DNA of 64,000 nucleotides from Solicoccozyma terricola (lineage: Eukaryota; Basidiomycota; Tremellomycetes; Filobasidiales; Piskurozymaceae): contig BCLD01000011.1 in the NCBI GenBank assembly GCA_001600875.1, positions 801,099-865,098 of the forward strand, in the 5' to 3' direction. A program made the position numbers and the translations under genes. The notes beneath the pieces are model-generated. The model was not told the origin of the DNA and made no database searches. It saw nothing but the letters and a program-made list of their open reading frames with translations. Below are positions 35,137 to 47,279 of this stretch, in pieces; position 1 is the first letter of the stretch; the number at the start of each line of letters is the position of its first letter.

Positions 35137-37894
35137 CTAAAAGTCCTCATCAACAGTGAACCCCTTCTTGATCGCAGAGTGATCTTGATCGATCGATTGG
35201 TTGACGCTCGATTTAGAGTATGCGGAAACACGAGATTCGAAAAAGTTTGCTTTGCCTTGTAATGAGATCATTTCCATGAAATCGAACGGGTTGGTGTCGT
35301 TGTAGATCTTCTCATTGCCGAGAGCGACGAGAAGGCGGTCTGGTGGGTGGGTGGGGTGGGGTGGGGTGGGGGGGAGGTTGATTTAGCAGGAGAATGCGAT
35401 GCGGTACGGGGCGGGGCGCAAAAAACACTCACCAGCAACGAATCGGATATACTGGCACATCAATTTCTCGTTCATTCCAATCAATGAAACAGGGAGAGCG
35501 TCGGTCAAGAATTCGCACTCGAGCTCGACGGCTTCACGAATGATTCGCTCGACTGTCTCTGGGTGTGGCCTCTTCTTGCTAAACAGGTGGCAACATAGGA
35601 AGGGGGTCAGTTTCGACTTTTACGGGGGGGGGGGGGGGGGGGGAAGAGCGAGCGAGCGACGATTGACACGCACAGATGGGAGAAGAGAAGGCATGCGAAA
35701 TCGGTGTGAAGACCTTCATCACGGGATATCAACTCGTTTGAAAAGGTCAATCCAGGCATGAGACCACGTTTCTTCAACCAAAAGATCGAAGCCTATCGTG
35801 TTTTGAAAAGCCAAAAGCATCCCCATCAGTCGCTTGAAAACCCCAAGACCTCACGCCCCCCCCCCTCCCTGCGTCGACTCACAAAAGAACCAGAGAAGAA
35901 GATGCCTTCAACAGCTGCAAACGCAATCAACCTCTCTCCAAATGTCGATCTCTTATCCGAGATCCACTTGAGAGCCCAATTTGCCTTTTTAGCGATACAT
36001 GGGATGGTCTCTATCGAGTTGAAGAGATATGCACGACGTTCTGGGTCTTTGATGTATGTGTCGATGAGAAGGGAGTAGGTTTCAGAGTGAATGTTTTCCC
36101 TGAAAACGATGGTGGAATGGTTAGACGGTGGGTGGGTGGGNNNNNNNNNNNNNNNNNNNNNNNNNNNNNNNNNNNNNNNNNNNNNNNNNNNNNNNNNNNN
36201 NNNNNNNNNNNNNNNNNNNNNNNNNNNNNNNNNNNNNNNNNNNNNNNNNNNNNNNNNNNNNNNNNNNNNNNNNNNNNNNNNNNNNNNNNNNNNNNNNNNN
36301 NNNNNNNNNNNNNNNNNNNNNNNNNNNNNNNNNNNNNNNNNNNNNNNNNNNNNNNNNNNNNNNNNNNNNNNNNNNNNNNNNNNNNNNNNNNNNNNNNNNN
36401 NNNNNNNNNNNNNNNNNNNNNNNNNNNNNNNNNNNNNNNNNNNNNNNNNNNNNNNNNNNNNNNNNNNNNNNNNNNNNNNNNNNNNNNNNNNNNNNNNNNN
36501 NNNNNNNNNNNNNNNNNNNNNNNNNNNNNNNNNNNNNNNNNNNNNNNNNNNNNNNNNNNNNNNNNNNNNNNNNNNNNNNNNNNNNNNNNNNNNNNNNNNN
36601 NNNNNNNNNNNNNNNNNNNNNNNNNNNNNNNNNNNNNNNNNNNNNNNNNNNNNNNNNNNNNNNNNNNNNNNNNNNNNNNNNNNNNNNNNNNNNNNNNNNN
36701 NNNNNNNNNNNNNNNNNNNNNNNNNNNNNNNNNNNNNNNNNNNNNNNNNNNNNNNNNNNNNNNNNNNNNNNNNNNNNNNNNNNNNNNNNNNNNNNNNNNN
36801 NNNNNNNNNNNNNNNNNNNNNNNNNNNNNNNNNNNNNNNNNNNNNNNNNNNNNNNNNNNNNNNNNNNNNNNNNNNNNNNNNNNNNNNNNNNNNNNNNNNN
36901 NNNNNNNNNNNNNNNNNNNNNNNNNNNNNNNNNNNNNNNNNNNNNNNNNNNNNNNNNNNNNNNNNNNNNNNNNNNNNNNNNNNNNNNNNNNNNNNNNNNN
37001 NNNNNNNNNNNNNNNNNNNNNNNNNNNNNNNNNNNNNNNNNNNNNNNNNNNNNNNNNNNNNNNNNNNNNNNNNNNNNNNNNNNNNNNNNNNNNNNNNNNN
37101 NNNNNNNNNNCCATGCATGAGAAATTTCAAACCACCACCCAAGATTTCCAACTTTTCCAACCTTCCCAACGGTTGGACGTTGAGAACGTTGGTTGACCAT
37201 GTTTCCCACCCACACGGGGAAGAAAAGAGGATCGTTAAAACTCGGCTTGTAGAAGGTAGATCAACCATGTTTCGTAGAGTATAGATCACTACGTTCGTAG
37301 AGTATACCTCGCTATGCTCGAAAGAGTATCCCTCACTACGTTCGTAGAGTATACCTCGCTCTGCTCGTAGAGTATACCTCACTACGTTCGTAGAGTATAC
37401 CTCGCTCTGCTCGAAAGAGTATAGCTCACTACGTTCACCAAGAGATAAATGCTCGGTACGCTCACGGAAGAACGCACGCTACGCTCACGGAAGAACGCAC
37501 GCTACGCTCACGGAAGAATGCATCGCTACGCTCACTCGCCCACACTACTCACCTCTCTATACTTTATCGGAAACAGCACAAACCTGCTCTTACTCTCCTT
37601 CAACAACGGTTCCTCTGATTCATCCAAATCAACTTCCCCTACAAATTTCTTTCTATATTCTTCAACCTCCTCCTCCTCCTCCTCCTCCTCCTCCTCCACC
37701 TTCTCTACCACGTCTACCACGTCTACCTTCCCTACCTTGTCTACCAACCCATCGTCCATATCATTCACTTTAATCGTGGGTTGTGTGGATGCGACGGCGA
37801 GTAGTTTTGATTGGATGGATGTTGGTGGTGAGAGATCGATGTTGGAGAGGGAGTTGGCGAGTGGTTTGGAAGGTGTGTCTAGTTCGGCTGTCAT
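35137..37894 (-). CDS. RNR2: Ribonucleotide reductase small subunit (interrupted by assembly gap)
   Basis: Di-iron/tyrosyl-radical subunit of class I ribonucleotide reductase, making dNTPs in the cytosol. ATG 37894 starts [20 protein letters not shown]; exon 1 reaches [21 protein letters not shown] (donor near 37552). After the gap come [18 protein letters not shown] (Fe ligands Glu and His, and the radical Tyr), [57 protein letters not shown] (Fe ligands), [19 protein letters not shown] and [14 protein letters not shown], ending FTVDEDF, the RNR1-binding tail, with stop TAG 35137-35139. The 970-N gap hides about 90-110 residues including the first Asp ligand. The span lists the whole gene, not a complete coding sequence. 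A poly-Glu insert is present in the N-terminus. Confidence 0.93.
36141..37110. other. Assembly gap (970 N)
   Basis: Unknown sequence inside the ribonucleotide reductase gene. The flanking coding parts show that at least one exon encoding the segment between KYRE and RENIHSE is inside it. A GGTGGGTGGGTGGG run at its left edge and minisatellites to its right suggest repeat content. Confidence 0.98.
37268..37534. repeat. Two adjoining 23-nt minisatellite arrays in an RNR2 intron
   Basis: Array A (37268-37437) has seven units of 23-24 nt with AGAGTAT starting at 37276, 37299, 37323, 37346, 37369, 37392 and 37416; units alternate CTACGTTCGTAG and CT-TGCTCG(A/T)AAG versions. Array B (37452-37534) has three to four 23-nt units starting TACGCTCACGGAAG at 37457, 37480 and 37503. 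Both share the CTACG(T/C)TC core and period, so they look like diverged members of one family. Array A carries a short CTACG..CGTAG inverted repeat in each unit. Confidence 0.9.
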
Positions 37895-39855
37895 GGTGGG
37901 TGGGAGTGGGAGTGGGAGTGGGAGTGGGAGTGGGAGTGGGAGTGGGAGTGGGAGTGGGTGGTGGTGGTAGGGTGTGGATGTGGATGTGGATGTATGCGAT
38001 GTGTGTATCGATGTAATGGATATCCTCCCCCCCCTCCTCTCCTATATATTCCCTGTCGCGTCCTCTTTCCCTTTCCCTCTCTTTCCATAAATTCGATGTG
38101 ATCTGTTTGCTTCACACAGTGGCAAATCACGCTTCCCTCGCGCATTTGTTTGTTGTGATTCACATTTCAACGCGACGGAGGGAGGGAGGGAGGGACGGAC
38201 TGGACCCAGCCCACGCACCACAACTACCGGTTTGGCCAACCTTGTCATTCGTCCTACCCATTAGGGGGAATCTCCTCCTCCTTCTGACCCCGTGTGGCAG
38301 TGGCAATGGCAGTGGGCATGCCATTCAATTAAGGGAGACGTGAATCCGATTTAAAAAAAGTGGTATACGCGCCACCTTTGTTGATTTGAGGATCACAAAG
38401 TTGGCCCGCGTTCGTCTCCCCCGTCTCCCCGTCTCCCTTCGTTTCGTCTCCTATCAACGTCTCTCTCCCCCTCTATCTCTCTCTCTCTCTTTCTCATATG
38501 TTGTCGTTACTCAATCCAACAACGATCATCTGATGGTTTTCGTTTTGTTTTGTTTTTCGTTCTTCAACATGTAATCGTCTCTCTTTCTCCCCCCCTCCCG
38601 CGGGCACGGGAGACTCCTCCTTTCCCTCCCCTCCCCTCCCTCCCTCCCTTCCAAGAATCCTCCGAACCCCCCCCCTTTACAAATTAATATAATCCACAGC
38701 TATCGATTCTGCTGTCCTCTCTTCTTTTATATGAACATATTGCCTTTGGTTGACATTGATATTTGTTCAAAAGTGCGACGGTATCTATACCTCGTCTGAT
38801 ATGATACATTGCGCTTTATTATTACGACGACGACGAGGAGGAGGAGGGGAGGGGGGAGGGGGGAGGGGATGAATGCGTCAAAAGTTTGAAAATGTCATTA
38901 CAAACAACCGAACAATCGTTCTCAGTACTCCTTTTTTTTTTTTTCCTTTTTTTTCTCTTTTCCCTTTTGCTTTCCCCCCCTTCCCCCCCCTTTTTGGCCT
39001 TTTTTTTTTTCTTCTTTTTTCTTTCTTCTTCTATTCTTCTTCTCATTCCGGTTTTATAACATACTGTCAAACCAGTAGGGTAACAACGACGACAACCAAC
39101 CTCCAACGAGTGAATGATTTCGATGTAATGATGCGAAATCAAATCCGCCTCCGAACCGAATAACTCCGGAGCTGGATCCGAGTTCTCCTCCCCCCTCCCC
39201 CCTCCCTCCGCCTCCTCCCTGCCTCCTCCCCCTCCCCCTCCCCCCTCCCGCCCGTGACGTGGTGGTGCGTTGTTTAATCTGTTTAGTGTTTTTTTATCTT
39301 GGGGGGGAAGGATCTTGTCGCCCGCGGGAAACATCCAGAGGCCCCCCCCGCCCCCGCCCCCGCGCCCGCCCGGCCCTGATCACCCCCGTGCCACAGCCAC
39401 AGGGGGAAGGGTTGATCATCCTATCATCGTATCATTCATATCATCCTATTCATCGACCCGTTGCGCTGTTGAACATTGTGCATCGAGAATCCCAATCGAA
39501 CGTCTAATCAAATACAAAATACGGAAAGGAATTCCTGAACAGGACGAAAAACAACACAAAATAACTCGCCTTTGAGGGATAGATCGGACGGGGTTCCCTT
39601 TTTTTTTTTCACCGCCCAGGCTGTTACTTTTTTTTTAATCATGCGATCGTGATAACTCTTCTTTCTTCCTTTTTTTTAAAGGCGGGGGGGGGCGCGACTT
39701 GGAACATCCTCTTCTTACCACTCATCGGTTAATCATTCGGATATCACAAACCCTCAATCCATCAACCCGTTACACCTAATCCCCTCTCCCCTCCCCCGTC
39801 CCCCGTCCCCTTCCCCCTTCCCCCCCCCCCCACCCCCCACCTCCCACTCCGCACC
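37895..39855. other. 2-kb divergent intergenic region, homopurine/homopyrimidine rich
   Basis: Between the ATGs of ribonucleotide reductase (minus) and the histidine kinase (plus). It contains a hexanucleotide GGGAGT array, GGGA repeats, CT-rich (38459-38495) and T-rich blocks, and C-rich runs. A single CGCG core in AACGCGACG (38169-38177) resembles the fungal MBF site that often drives RNR genes, but a single match is weak evidence. No gene is supported. Confidence 0.6.
37897..37959. repeat. GGGAGT hexanucleotide array
   Basis: About ten perfect tandem copies of GGGAGT directly upstream of the RNR2 ATG (its mRNA-sense strand reads CCCACT). Located within 65 nt of the start codon. Confidence 0.95.
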
Positions 39856-42800
39856 ATGCGCTTCCTTCGCAGTCGGCAACGATCATCAGAATCCCATCCT
39901 CCTCCTCCTCCTCCTCCTACTCCTCCTCATCCTACATCAATCGAATCGAAACCTCCTGTTCATTCAGGTGGTGGTGGTGGTGGTGGTATACCGTTGATGG
40001 ATGTTGAAAAAGGGATAGGTATGATTACTTCTTCTGCTGATCGACAACAACAACCTCAATCACCTCAATCACCACCACCACCACCACCACCTCCTCAACA
40101 AACTATCAACGCTTCATCTGCTGGATTCGCGATTGATAATGTCCCTGTGACTCGACGGTTACGGCGGGAAGAGGATGGTGATGATGATGGGGTAGACGAG
40201 ATGGACGATGATCGAGATGAAGATCGAGACAACGACGACGACGACGACGATGATGATGATGATGAAGAGGATAATAATCGAACAAATAATCGAAGAAGAG
40301 GTATAACAACCAAAACTCGATTCGAATCTCCACCTCGTATTTTCTCAAAACAAGCGATGAAAAACGCTTGGGAATTGTTTAGATGTAAATTGAGAAATCC
40401 ATCACATCCTTCTACTACTTCACAATCTGCAATGGAGGGTGGAGGAGGAGGTGGTGGGGGTGGTGGAGGAGGGGGTACGGGGGGAACGGATAATGGATAT
40501 GGAGATAGTGTTTCGTTTAAAAGAACAAATGGTGGAAGTCAAAGTCGTTCTGCTTCGGGATACGAACCAACTGATGAAGACGGCGGCGGCGGCGGCGGTG
40601 GCGGTGGTGGTGGTGGTGATGGTACTACGAATCCAAGACCAATACCGGAACCTGTACATCATATCGTCGTTGATTCGGATTTAGGTCAATACATCCCACC
40701 TTCGAAATCAGATAATGGATCTGCAATAACACCTGGGAATGGTACTGGATTACCTACCACGACTGATGGATCGCATAACGTCAGTGGATCAAGAGCACAA
40801 GATGGTGGTACAACAACAGGTGGTGATGCAAGTTCAATAAGAAGAGATAGAAGAACAAATTGGTTACGTAGAACTTACATGTGGGAAGTTTGCGTAGAAA
40901 GATGTTGGCCTGCAGTGGTTTATTTCTTTGAGAGTAAATTTCCAGAAGAAGCAAAGGAGAAGAATTATCAGAAAGAGTTTTGGTTCGCTTGGAGACCAGC
41001 GGCTATTATCGCTTCAATGTGTGAGTGTGGGCCACGGCGGGGGAAGCGTTCATCGACAGATCGATTGATGGTATGGACCGTGGGGGCGGGGGCGGGTTGT
41101 TTTCTTCTTCTTCTTTTTCCTCGTCGCCTCCATCAGTTTACGTCCTCGCTTGGATCCTCACATCGGCTCTTTTACAAAAACCATACACCGACTTCCAATG
41201 GTATGCTTATTTCGGAATCACCGGTGTGAGTAGATGGATACAGGGATTATGTTGCGCACCGCGAGCCCCCCCCGACTAAACATTCTTGCTTGAAACCGGT
41301 TTCAAATAGTTCTTCATACTCCCTCTTCCAGTCCTCGTCATCTTCGATCTAGCAAGATATCGACCTCTTGTCTTTCAAATCTGGCTGTTCTGCGCGACGT
41401 GAGTTGGGAAAGAGGGAAAGAGGGGGGGGGGGGGGGCGGCTACGATACCTACTCCAGAAGGGCGGTCCGAAACTAATCAACCTGTCCATTTCACGGCGCT
41501 TCCAGATGGATTTATTCTATCATCGTGATAGTCGATATGCACGATTGCGGGTTCTACACGAATCATCGGAATTGCGGCAGCAAGGATTTCCTCGGGTTGT
41601 TTTGTGAGTCCCATTAGTTTGGGAAAAACGTATCCATCCCCGGAATCCCTGGACTTTACTCAAACTTGTCCACTTTCTCTCTCGTTCTCATGACCAGATT
41701 GGGGAATCGGTCTACCCGTCCTTGCCGTTCTCGCTCTAGGCCAGAAGCGATTCTTTCACATCACAGGCATGACACTCTGGGTCGTCCTCGTCGCCGTATT
41801 GATCCTCCGAGATGGTTCTCCCGCTTTGATGTATAGAGTAAGTTGCGCGGATCTTGCGCGGATCATCGTCGGAAAAAAAGGACAGACCTGACTCTTGCAC
41901 TACATTAGAATCTCGTAAACTTCATATTGTTCCAGATCTTCATACTAGTGACGTCGTATTTGAAGGAAAAGTCCGATCGTCAGATGGTGAGTGAATCCGA
42001 CTGTTTGCCAAAGGAACACATGTTCATGTTCTCATATGCCACCTCCCTGCCAGTTCGCTTTGAGGACTCAATTGAAGCTGCAATACCGAGCAACACAGGC
42101 AGCTCAGGTCGCTGAACGCAAAGCCAGCGATAGCAAGAAGCGTTTCGTCTCATATATCTTCCACGAGGTTCGAGTACCACTCAATACTGCAGGTGAGGAA
42201 TTCGATGTCTTCCCCCCCCCCCCCCCCTCCGCGCTAAAATCTCGGACGTTTGCCTACAGTACTCGCAATTCAAAACTTGGAAGGCGAGGGGATCTTTGAG
42301 AGCTGCAGTCTGGACCAGAAAGATCTCGTCAACGGTTTGACTGGTTCACTTTCGATGATGGAGAAGGTGAGTAGAGTTTGGCTAGGGTTAGTCTGCATGC
42401 CATCGTTTGGTCTCACCCTTGGCTCCCACCCAGGTCCTCAACGACGTGCTATCATTCAATCGAATGGAGTCCGGCAAGTTCTCACAAGCTCGCAAACCAT
42501 TCGATTTCCATCAATCCGTTCAACTCGTTCTCCTCTCCCATCGCTCTCAAGCCATGTCGGCTGGTCTCGCTCTCAACGCGGATCTTGACCCCGAAATCGA
42601 CAAGCTCGGTGGTACTTTTATCGGTGACGAGATGCGACTGCGACAGGTCATGTCAAACCTTGTCTCCAACGCATGCAAATTCTGTCCATCCGGATCGGTC
42701 AAGATCGTTACCAAACTCCTGTTCCCTCGTACGGACTCCACAGGCAATACACCGCTCACTTCGCCAATAGATGAAACGACCGATGAGCTCGGCCACGACG

Positions 42801-44585
42801 TCAAGCAGATCGAGAACACGCCACACTGCAGTCCTGGATCCGCGTCAAATGCCGCACCCGAATCCACGATGTCGACCGATACAGACCAGACTCTCACCAA
42901 CATGAGTGACTCCCATCCCGTGCCAGTGACCGTCGAGCGCATTAGACAGCTCCGAGATGCTCGCGAGTCTACATCATCGACCCGACCCAACTTTGGCGTC
43001 CGGATACCGAAGAAGCCGGCAGAAACCAAAGCCATCATTCGGGTCGAGGTGCACGATACGGGAGTCGGCTTGCACAAGCGTGATGTGATAGAGTGAGTTC
43101 GCTGTCGGCCATTGCTCCGTAGCCCTTGATCGTGACTAAATGCCTTCTTTCTCTCCAACAGTAACCGTCTGTTTTCCCCGTATGTCCAAACCGAGATCGG
43201 ACGACGCCAAGGCGGAAAGGGAAGTGGTCTCGGTCTCGCGCTGTGCATGCAGATCATTCGGCTATGCGGTGGGCGATTGGGTGTAGATAGTCAGGTTGGG
43301 GAGGGGTCTTGTTTCTGGTGCGTACGAGTGATTCTTCCCGAATTGCAACGGGCCTGACTGTCGTCCCCTTGAACAGGTTTGAGATCGCCTTTCTACTGCC
43401 ACCACCAACGACCGGCGACTGGGTCCGACCATCCAACGCGCAATCTTCGCTGCCACGCAGAGCTTCCATGATGGAACCCGTTCCTCCGGTCGCCGTTAGC
43501 GACAAGTTTTACGATGGCGAGGGGTCGAACCTTGCCCCACAATACGGATTGCGCCCGAATCCGACGCAATATGCGTCAGAAGCCTCGTCTGTTCTTGCAC
43601 CAGAGCTCGAAAGGGACACAATGAATAGGCAGTTGGCTGGTGAGCAAATCATGAACAGCCAATCAATTACTGCTAACTTTCATGTATTACAGCTTCTGTT
43701 CACGAGCTTCAAGCGCAGGGCCAAATACCGAACAACATACCCGTCAAAGGAGCTATTGCAATGATGGCATTGGGGCCATCATCTACGGCCCCCCCGGCAT
43801 TAGCCGATGTCGGAAGATCTTATACGGAACCCAACAAGGGGGCCAACCTGCTTGCACCAGCAATTGTTCCTGCCGAGTCTGCAACGCCGCCTCTGGCGCA
43901 AAAGAGTCGAGGACCTTCTCTCTTTGCAGAGCACGCCGATCCGGTGCAGGCGCTGGTGGTAGACGATGATCCGTGAGTGGTAGCCCCACCGCGCGTGAGG
44001 TGGCGCACCCCGGACTAACGCGACGAGATTTACCTCAGACTTACTCGCAAGCTCATGGCGCGGATGCTACAGCGACTAGGACACCGGGTGACGACGGCGG
44101 AGAATGGGGCGGTGGCATTGCAGATGATGACTGAGCGACATCAGTCGGGACAGTGGGGAGAACAGTTCCACATCGTCTTCCTTGACAAGTAAGTGGAAGG
44201 GGTGGAACCAATACTGAGACGCACGCTTACCCTTGCATGTTCTGCTCCAGCCAAATGCCCAAGATGACCGGTATTGAATGCGCTCGGGAGTTGCGGCGGA
44301 TGGGATGCAAAATCTTCATTGTGGGCGCCACAGGCAACGCGCTGAAAGAGGATCAGGACGAGGTGAGGATGGAAACCGGTCGGGTCGTACCATTTGACTT
44401 TTCACCGCTGACGATGTCCACCCTTACCCTTGCAGTATAACGATGCCGGCGCCGACCAAGTCTTGACGAAACCTGTCAAGGAAGCTAGCATGCGCCAGAT
44501 GATCGAGGAAGCTAGGAAGCGAGTAGCCGGCGAAACTCAGGCACGCAAAGCGGTAACAGCACATCTGAGCGAGCCACGGGTATAA
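39856..44585 (+). CDS. Hybrid histidine kinase with multi-span sensor and receiver domain
   Basis: A membrane sensor kinase of fungal two-component signalling, probably passing phosphate to an HPt protein and then to response regulators. ATG 39856 (MRFLRSRQRSSESHPPP). About 330 residues are low-complexity (polyPro, polyGly, Asp-rich). Membrane segments follow in successive short exons: ASMYVLAWILTSALL, FFILPLPVLVIFDLA, WIYSIIVIVDMH, GIGLPVLAVLALG, WVVLVAVLILRDG and FQIFILVTSYL. The H-box is KRFVSYIFHEVRVPLNTAVL with the phosphoacceptor His; the N-box is RQVMSNLVSNACKF; the G-box is GGKGSGLGLALC. The receiver has VVDDDP, the phosphoacceptor Asp in IVFLDNQMPKMTG, and the Lys in LTKPVK. An insert of about 100 residues lies within the ATPase domain after the N-box. 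Stop TAA 44583-44585. Confidence 0.9.
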
Positions 44586-44757
44586 GATTAGGGTTTACCG
44601 TACTGTATTTGTATCGGATGGGGACTGGGCATTTCTGGGCGACCATGTCGTCGGTGTAATTCAAAGCATGTATCGTGAGACTACACACATGATGAGGGGA
44701 TTCAAAAATGTATTGGATGTGCAACGACACGACAACCAGGGCTCGCGTGCAGCATTC

Positions 44758-46756
44758 CTACGAGACAAACGGCATTGCTCCGACGCTTCCCCATAACACG
44801 CGCTCACACGGCATCGCAAGTCCCTTGTACTTTGGATCGATGTCCAGTATGCTCCAGGTCCAGGGTCCTCTACGGGTCTTGCTGTTTTCAGAAACTGGTC
44901 AGTAACGGTGAGGATATGGCGTATAGAGTTCTGCAAAGAAAGAGTTGCGTCAGCGTGATTGAATCTGCGGTGTAGGACAAGTCTTCCCCTCACTTTGAAG
45001 GTATAGTTGGCATTGGAAGTTTTGAAATATGGGAAGCGCTCTTCCAAGACGTCGTAAAGCTGGAGAAGAGGTTTATCAGGAACGCGGGGTACAGGTGTGA
45101 CAAATTCTTTCACTCGCCACCCATACCTGAGACAAGGTCAACTTTTTTCTTGGACTGCCGTTGATCGCGAATTGAATGAGTGTAGCATAAGAATAGGATG
45201 GTTTCTCGCCTGTTATTGTTTTAGTAAAGCGGCCTGTCAACCATTGATCTTAACCACGGGCCGACCCCTCTTCAATCCTACTACTGACTGGAGGGTGAAT
45301 ATTCGGATCCACTAGGTGAGGGATCCAAACTCGACAAAGAAAATTCCTTCCAATGGATTGTAGGCGATATGGAGACTCTGAGGTTGCTACTCGACGTTGG
45401 TCGTCTTTGCGGTGAAGCTTCCACACCGGTGGTTTCGGATACTTGACTCCCTGGGGTAGCTACCTCTGATATCCTTCGTGACAACTCATCCCGGTAGATG
45501 GTAATATGCTGTTGAACCTGATCGATCGGTTGACAGTTTTCAACTGTAGCAATCGAGCTCTCGCCATCCCTTCTAAGCAGAGTCGCAGGATTTACCGATT
45601 TGTGCATAGTTGTCGTCGAAAGAATTGAAGGTGGTAACTCGCCATAACGTAATGTCTTGCGAGTGATCACAGTTTCTTGAAATCGATGATTTGGGGCTTT
45701 CGACGACGGCGATGTTTTGTTCTCCACGATTACAGCCAACGCAGATGATGGCGTTGACATGGACAGGTTACCCAACATCCCACCTACCTCTAACCCACTC
45801 AGTTTCAATGGCGGTAACACATTGTGACCACCATGTTCTTCCTGAACCCTATTCCCCATTGCTCCGACTCCAGCACCACCTCTGACAGTCGTATCGAGCA
45901 ATGAACCTTTACGTCCATGTAGAAATACGTCTCGCAGGTCGTGGTACTGGGAGTTGGAGGATGTGAGTGGGAATGGTAAGTGTTTTGAAATTGAAGAAAA
46001 AGGATTGCAATTCCCCATGGTGGCTGTTGAGGATTCGGGATTCGGGAAGACTGAACGGAGGGACTGTGATGATGATCTATGATCGCTGTTGATTCCACTT
46101 CCAGCACCACCGATATGCCCTTTGACCACCTTCGTTTGCTCTATCCCAATGCCATTTTCCCAACTCTTGATACCATATTCGAACCTCTGAGAACCACCGT
46201 CTATAGGAAGACGATCTCCGCGTCGACGATGGGTCAGATATGATGTTGAATATGGCGATGGATTCGTCCTCGACGACCGATGTGGTATTGTCTTTACAGG
46301 TTTTTGCGAGGAACTCGATTGGTGAGAACGTTGAGAGTGTCGATGACGAAAAGTCGATTGGTTATATGTTGTTGACGCCGAAATATGAGGATGGGAAGGG
46401 TATGTAGCTCCTGAATGAGAATACACCGCCGCCGCCGCCGCCGTCGTCCTCCTCTCGTCCTGTCGTCTTCCACTTGAGGGCGTCTTGAACGATGAGGAGC
46501 TGTGAGCAGAAGGATGACCAGCTAAAGGCATGAAGAACGATGATTGGAGGTGGACTGGCTGCTCGATATGTTTGGGTAGGCCGTACTGCCTTCTGAGGTA
46601 TCCGTGTTCCTTGCTGGAGACCCGACGTCCACCTGTCTGCCTGTGATCACCACCGCTCTCCTCCATCGTCTGCTCGTTGCTCGTTGCTCGTTGTCTCTCC
46701 ATTGCTATTAGGGCAGGGGAAAGAAGGGGGGGGGGGAGGTCCTCTTCCGCTCTCAC
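44758..46756 (-). CDS. Forkhead (winged-helix) transcription factor, apparent frameshift near C-terminus
   Basis: A DNA-binding regulator. Exon 1 (46756 to 45289) is a Ser/His-rich 490-residue region ending GSEYSPSS. A 79-nt intron with a TACTAA branch site joins it to the forkhead domain: [20 protein letters not shown], then [48 protein letters not shown] and EDPGPGAYW. The recognition helix keeps Asn and His but has IRHIL instead of IRHNL. Right after GAYW the normal wing sequence IDPKYKGLA occurs only one base out of frame (TGG ACATCGATCC), ending at a stop at 44758. In the unshifted frame translation continues with unrelated sequence to TGA 44661. Either a single-base deletion, a sequencing error, or a truncated domain is possible. 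The start Met may also be the ATG about 55 nt downstream. Confidence 0.8.
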
Positions 46757-47279
46757 TCCGACCGCTTCGAGAATGTGGGAGATGATGGATCAGACTGGAG
46801 ACCGGATGGATGGGAGAGTGCTCCAAACACTGGGACTTGGATGGAGTGGTGAGTTGTAGGTGTCGTCGCTGGACGTCGACGGTGCATGCAGTTGCAGTTG
46901 CAGTTGCAGTGCCGATCGGGTGTTTGGAGCTATGACCCTTCAGACGTCGATGGTGGACATACATGGGCAGTCGGAGTCGGAGGGAAGATGGGCATTGGAT
47001 GGTACAATGACTCGTTGTCTGGTATATACTGATGCCCTTTACCTTACTGCTGCTTCGACGTTGCTTCATGTTCTACAAGCCATGGATCACTGGTCTGCCA
47101 CGATGATCCGAAGATGTTCTCATCGTTCAGATGACAATATCGTCGGTAGAGCTGCACTGCATCACAAGGTGGTTGGCAGCTTGTACACCCTCTGCTATCT
47201 AGATAGTCTCCATGCGATACAATACTCCTTTCAAAGCATGCTACATGGAGTGATATACCCATTCAAAGCAATGCGTGTC
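46757..47279. other. Region between MTHFS and forkhead genes
   Basis: Both genes run on the minus strand; this holds the forkhead gene's promoter/leader and the 3' end of MTHFS. It includes three GTTGCA hexamers near 46890. A long plus-strand open frame here overlaps the last MTHFS exon and is not supported. Confidence 0.6.

Noticed and set aside
36087..37284. Very long open frames across 36141-37110
   Set aside because: They consist of N bases and are not evidence of coding.
37268..37534. CRISPR-like array of 23-nt units
   Set aside because: The units are direct tandem repeats with no unique spacers, in a eukaryotic intron.
45210..45300. A second frameshift in the forkhead gene at the exon 1 end
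   Set aside because: A 79-nt intron (GTCAGT donor, TACTAA branch, ACAG acceptor) restores the frame, so no frameshift is needed there.
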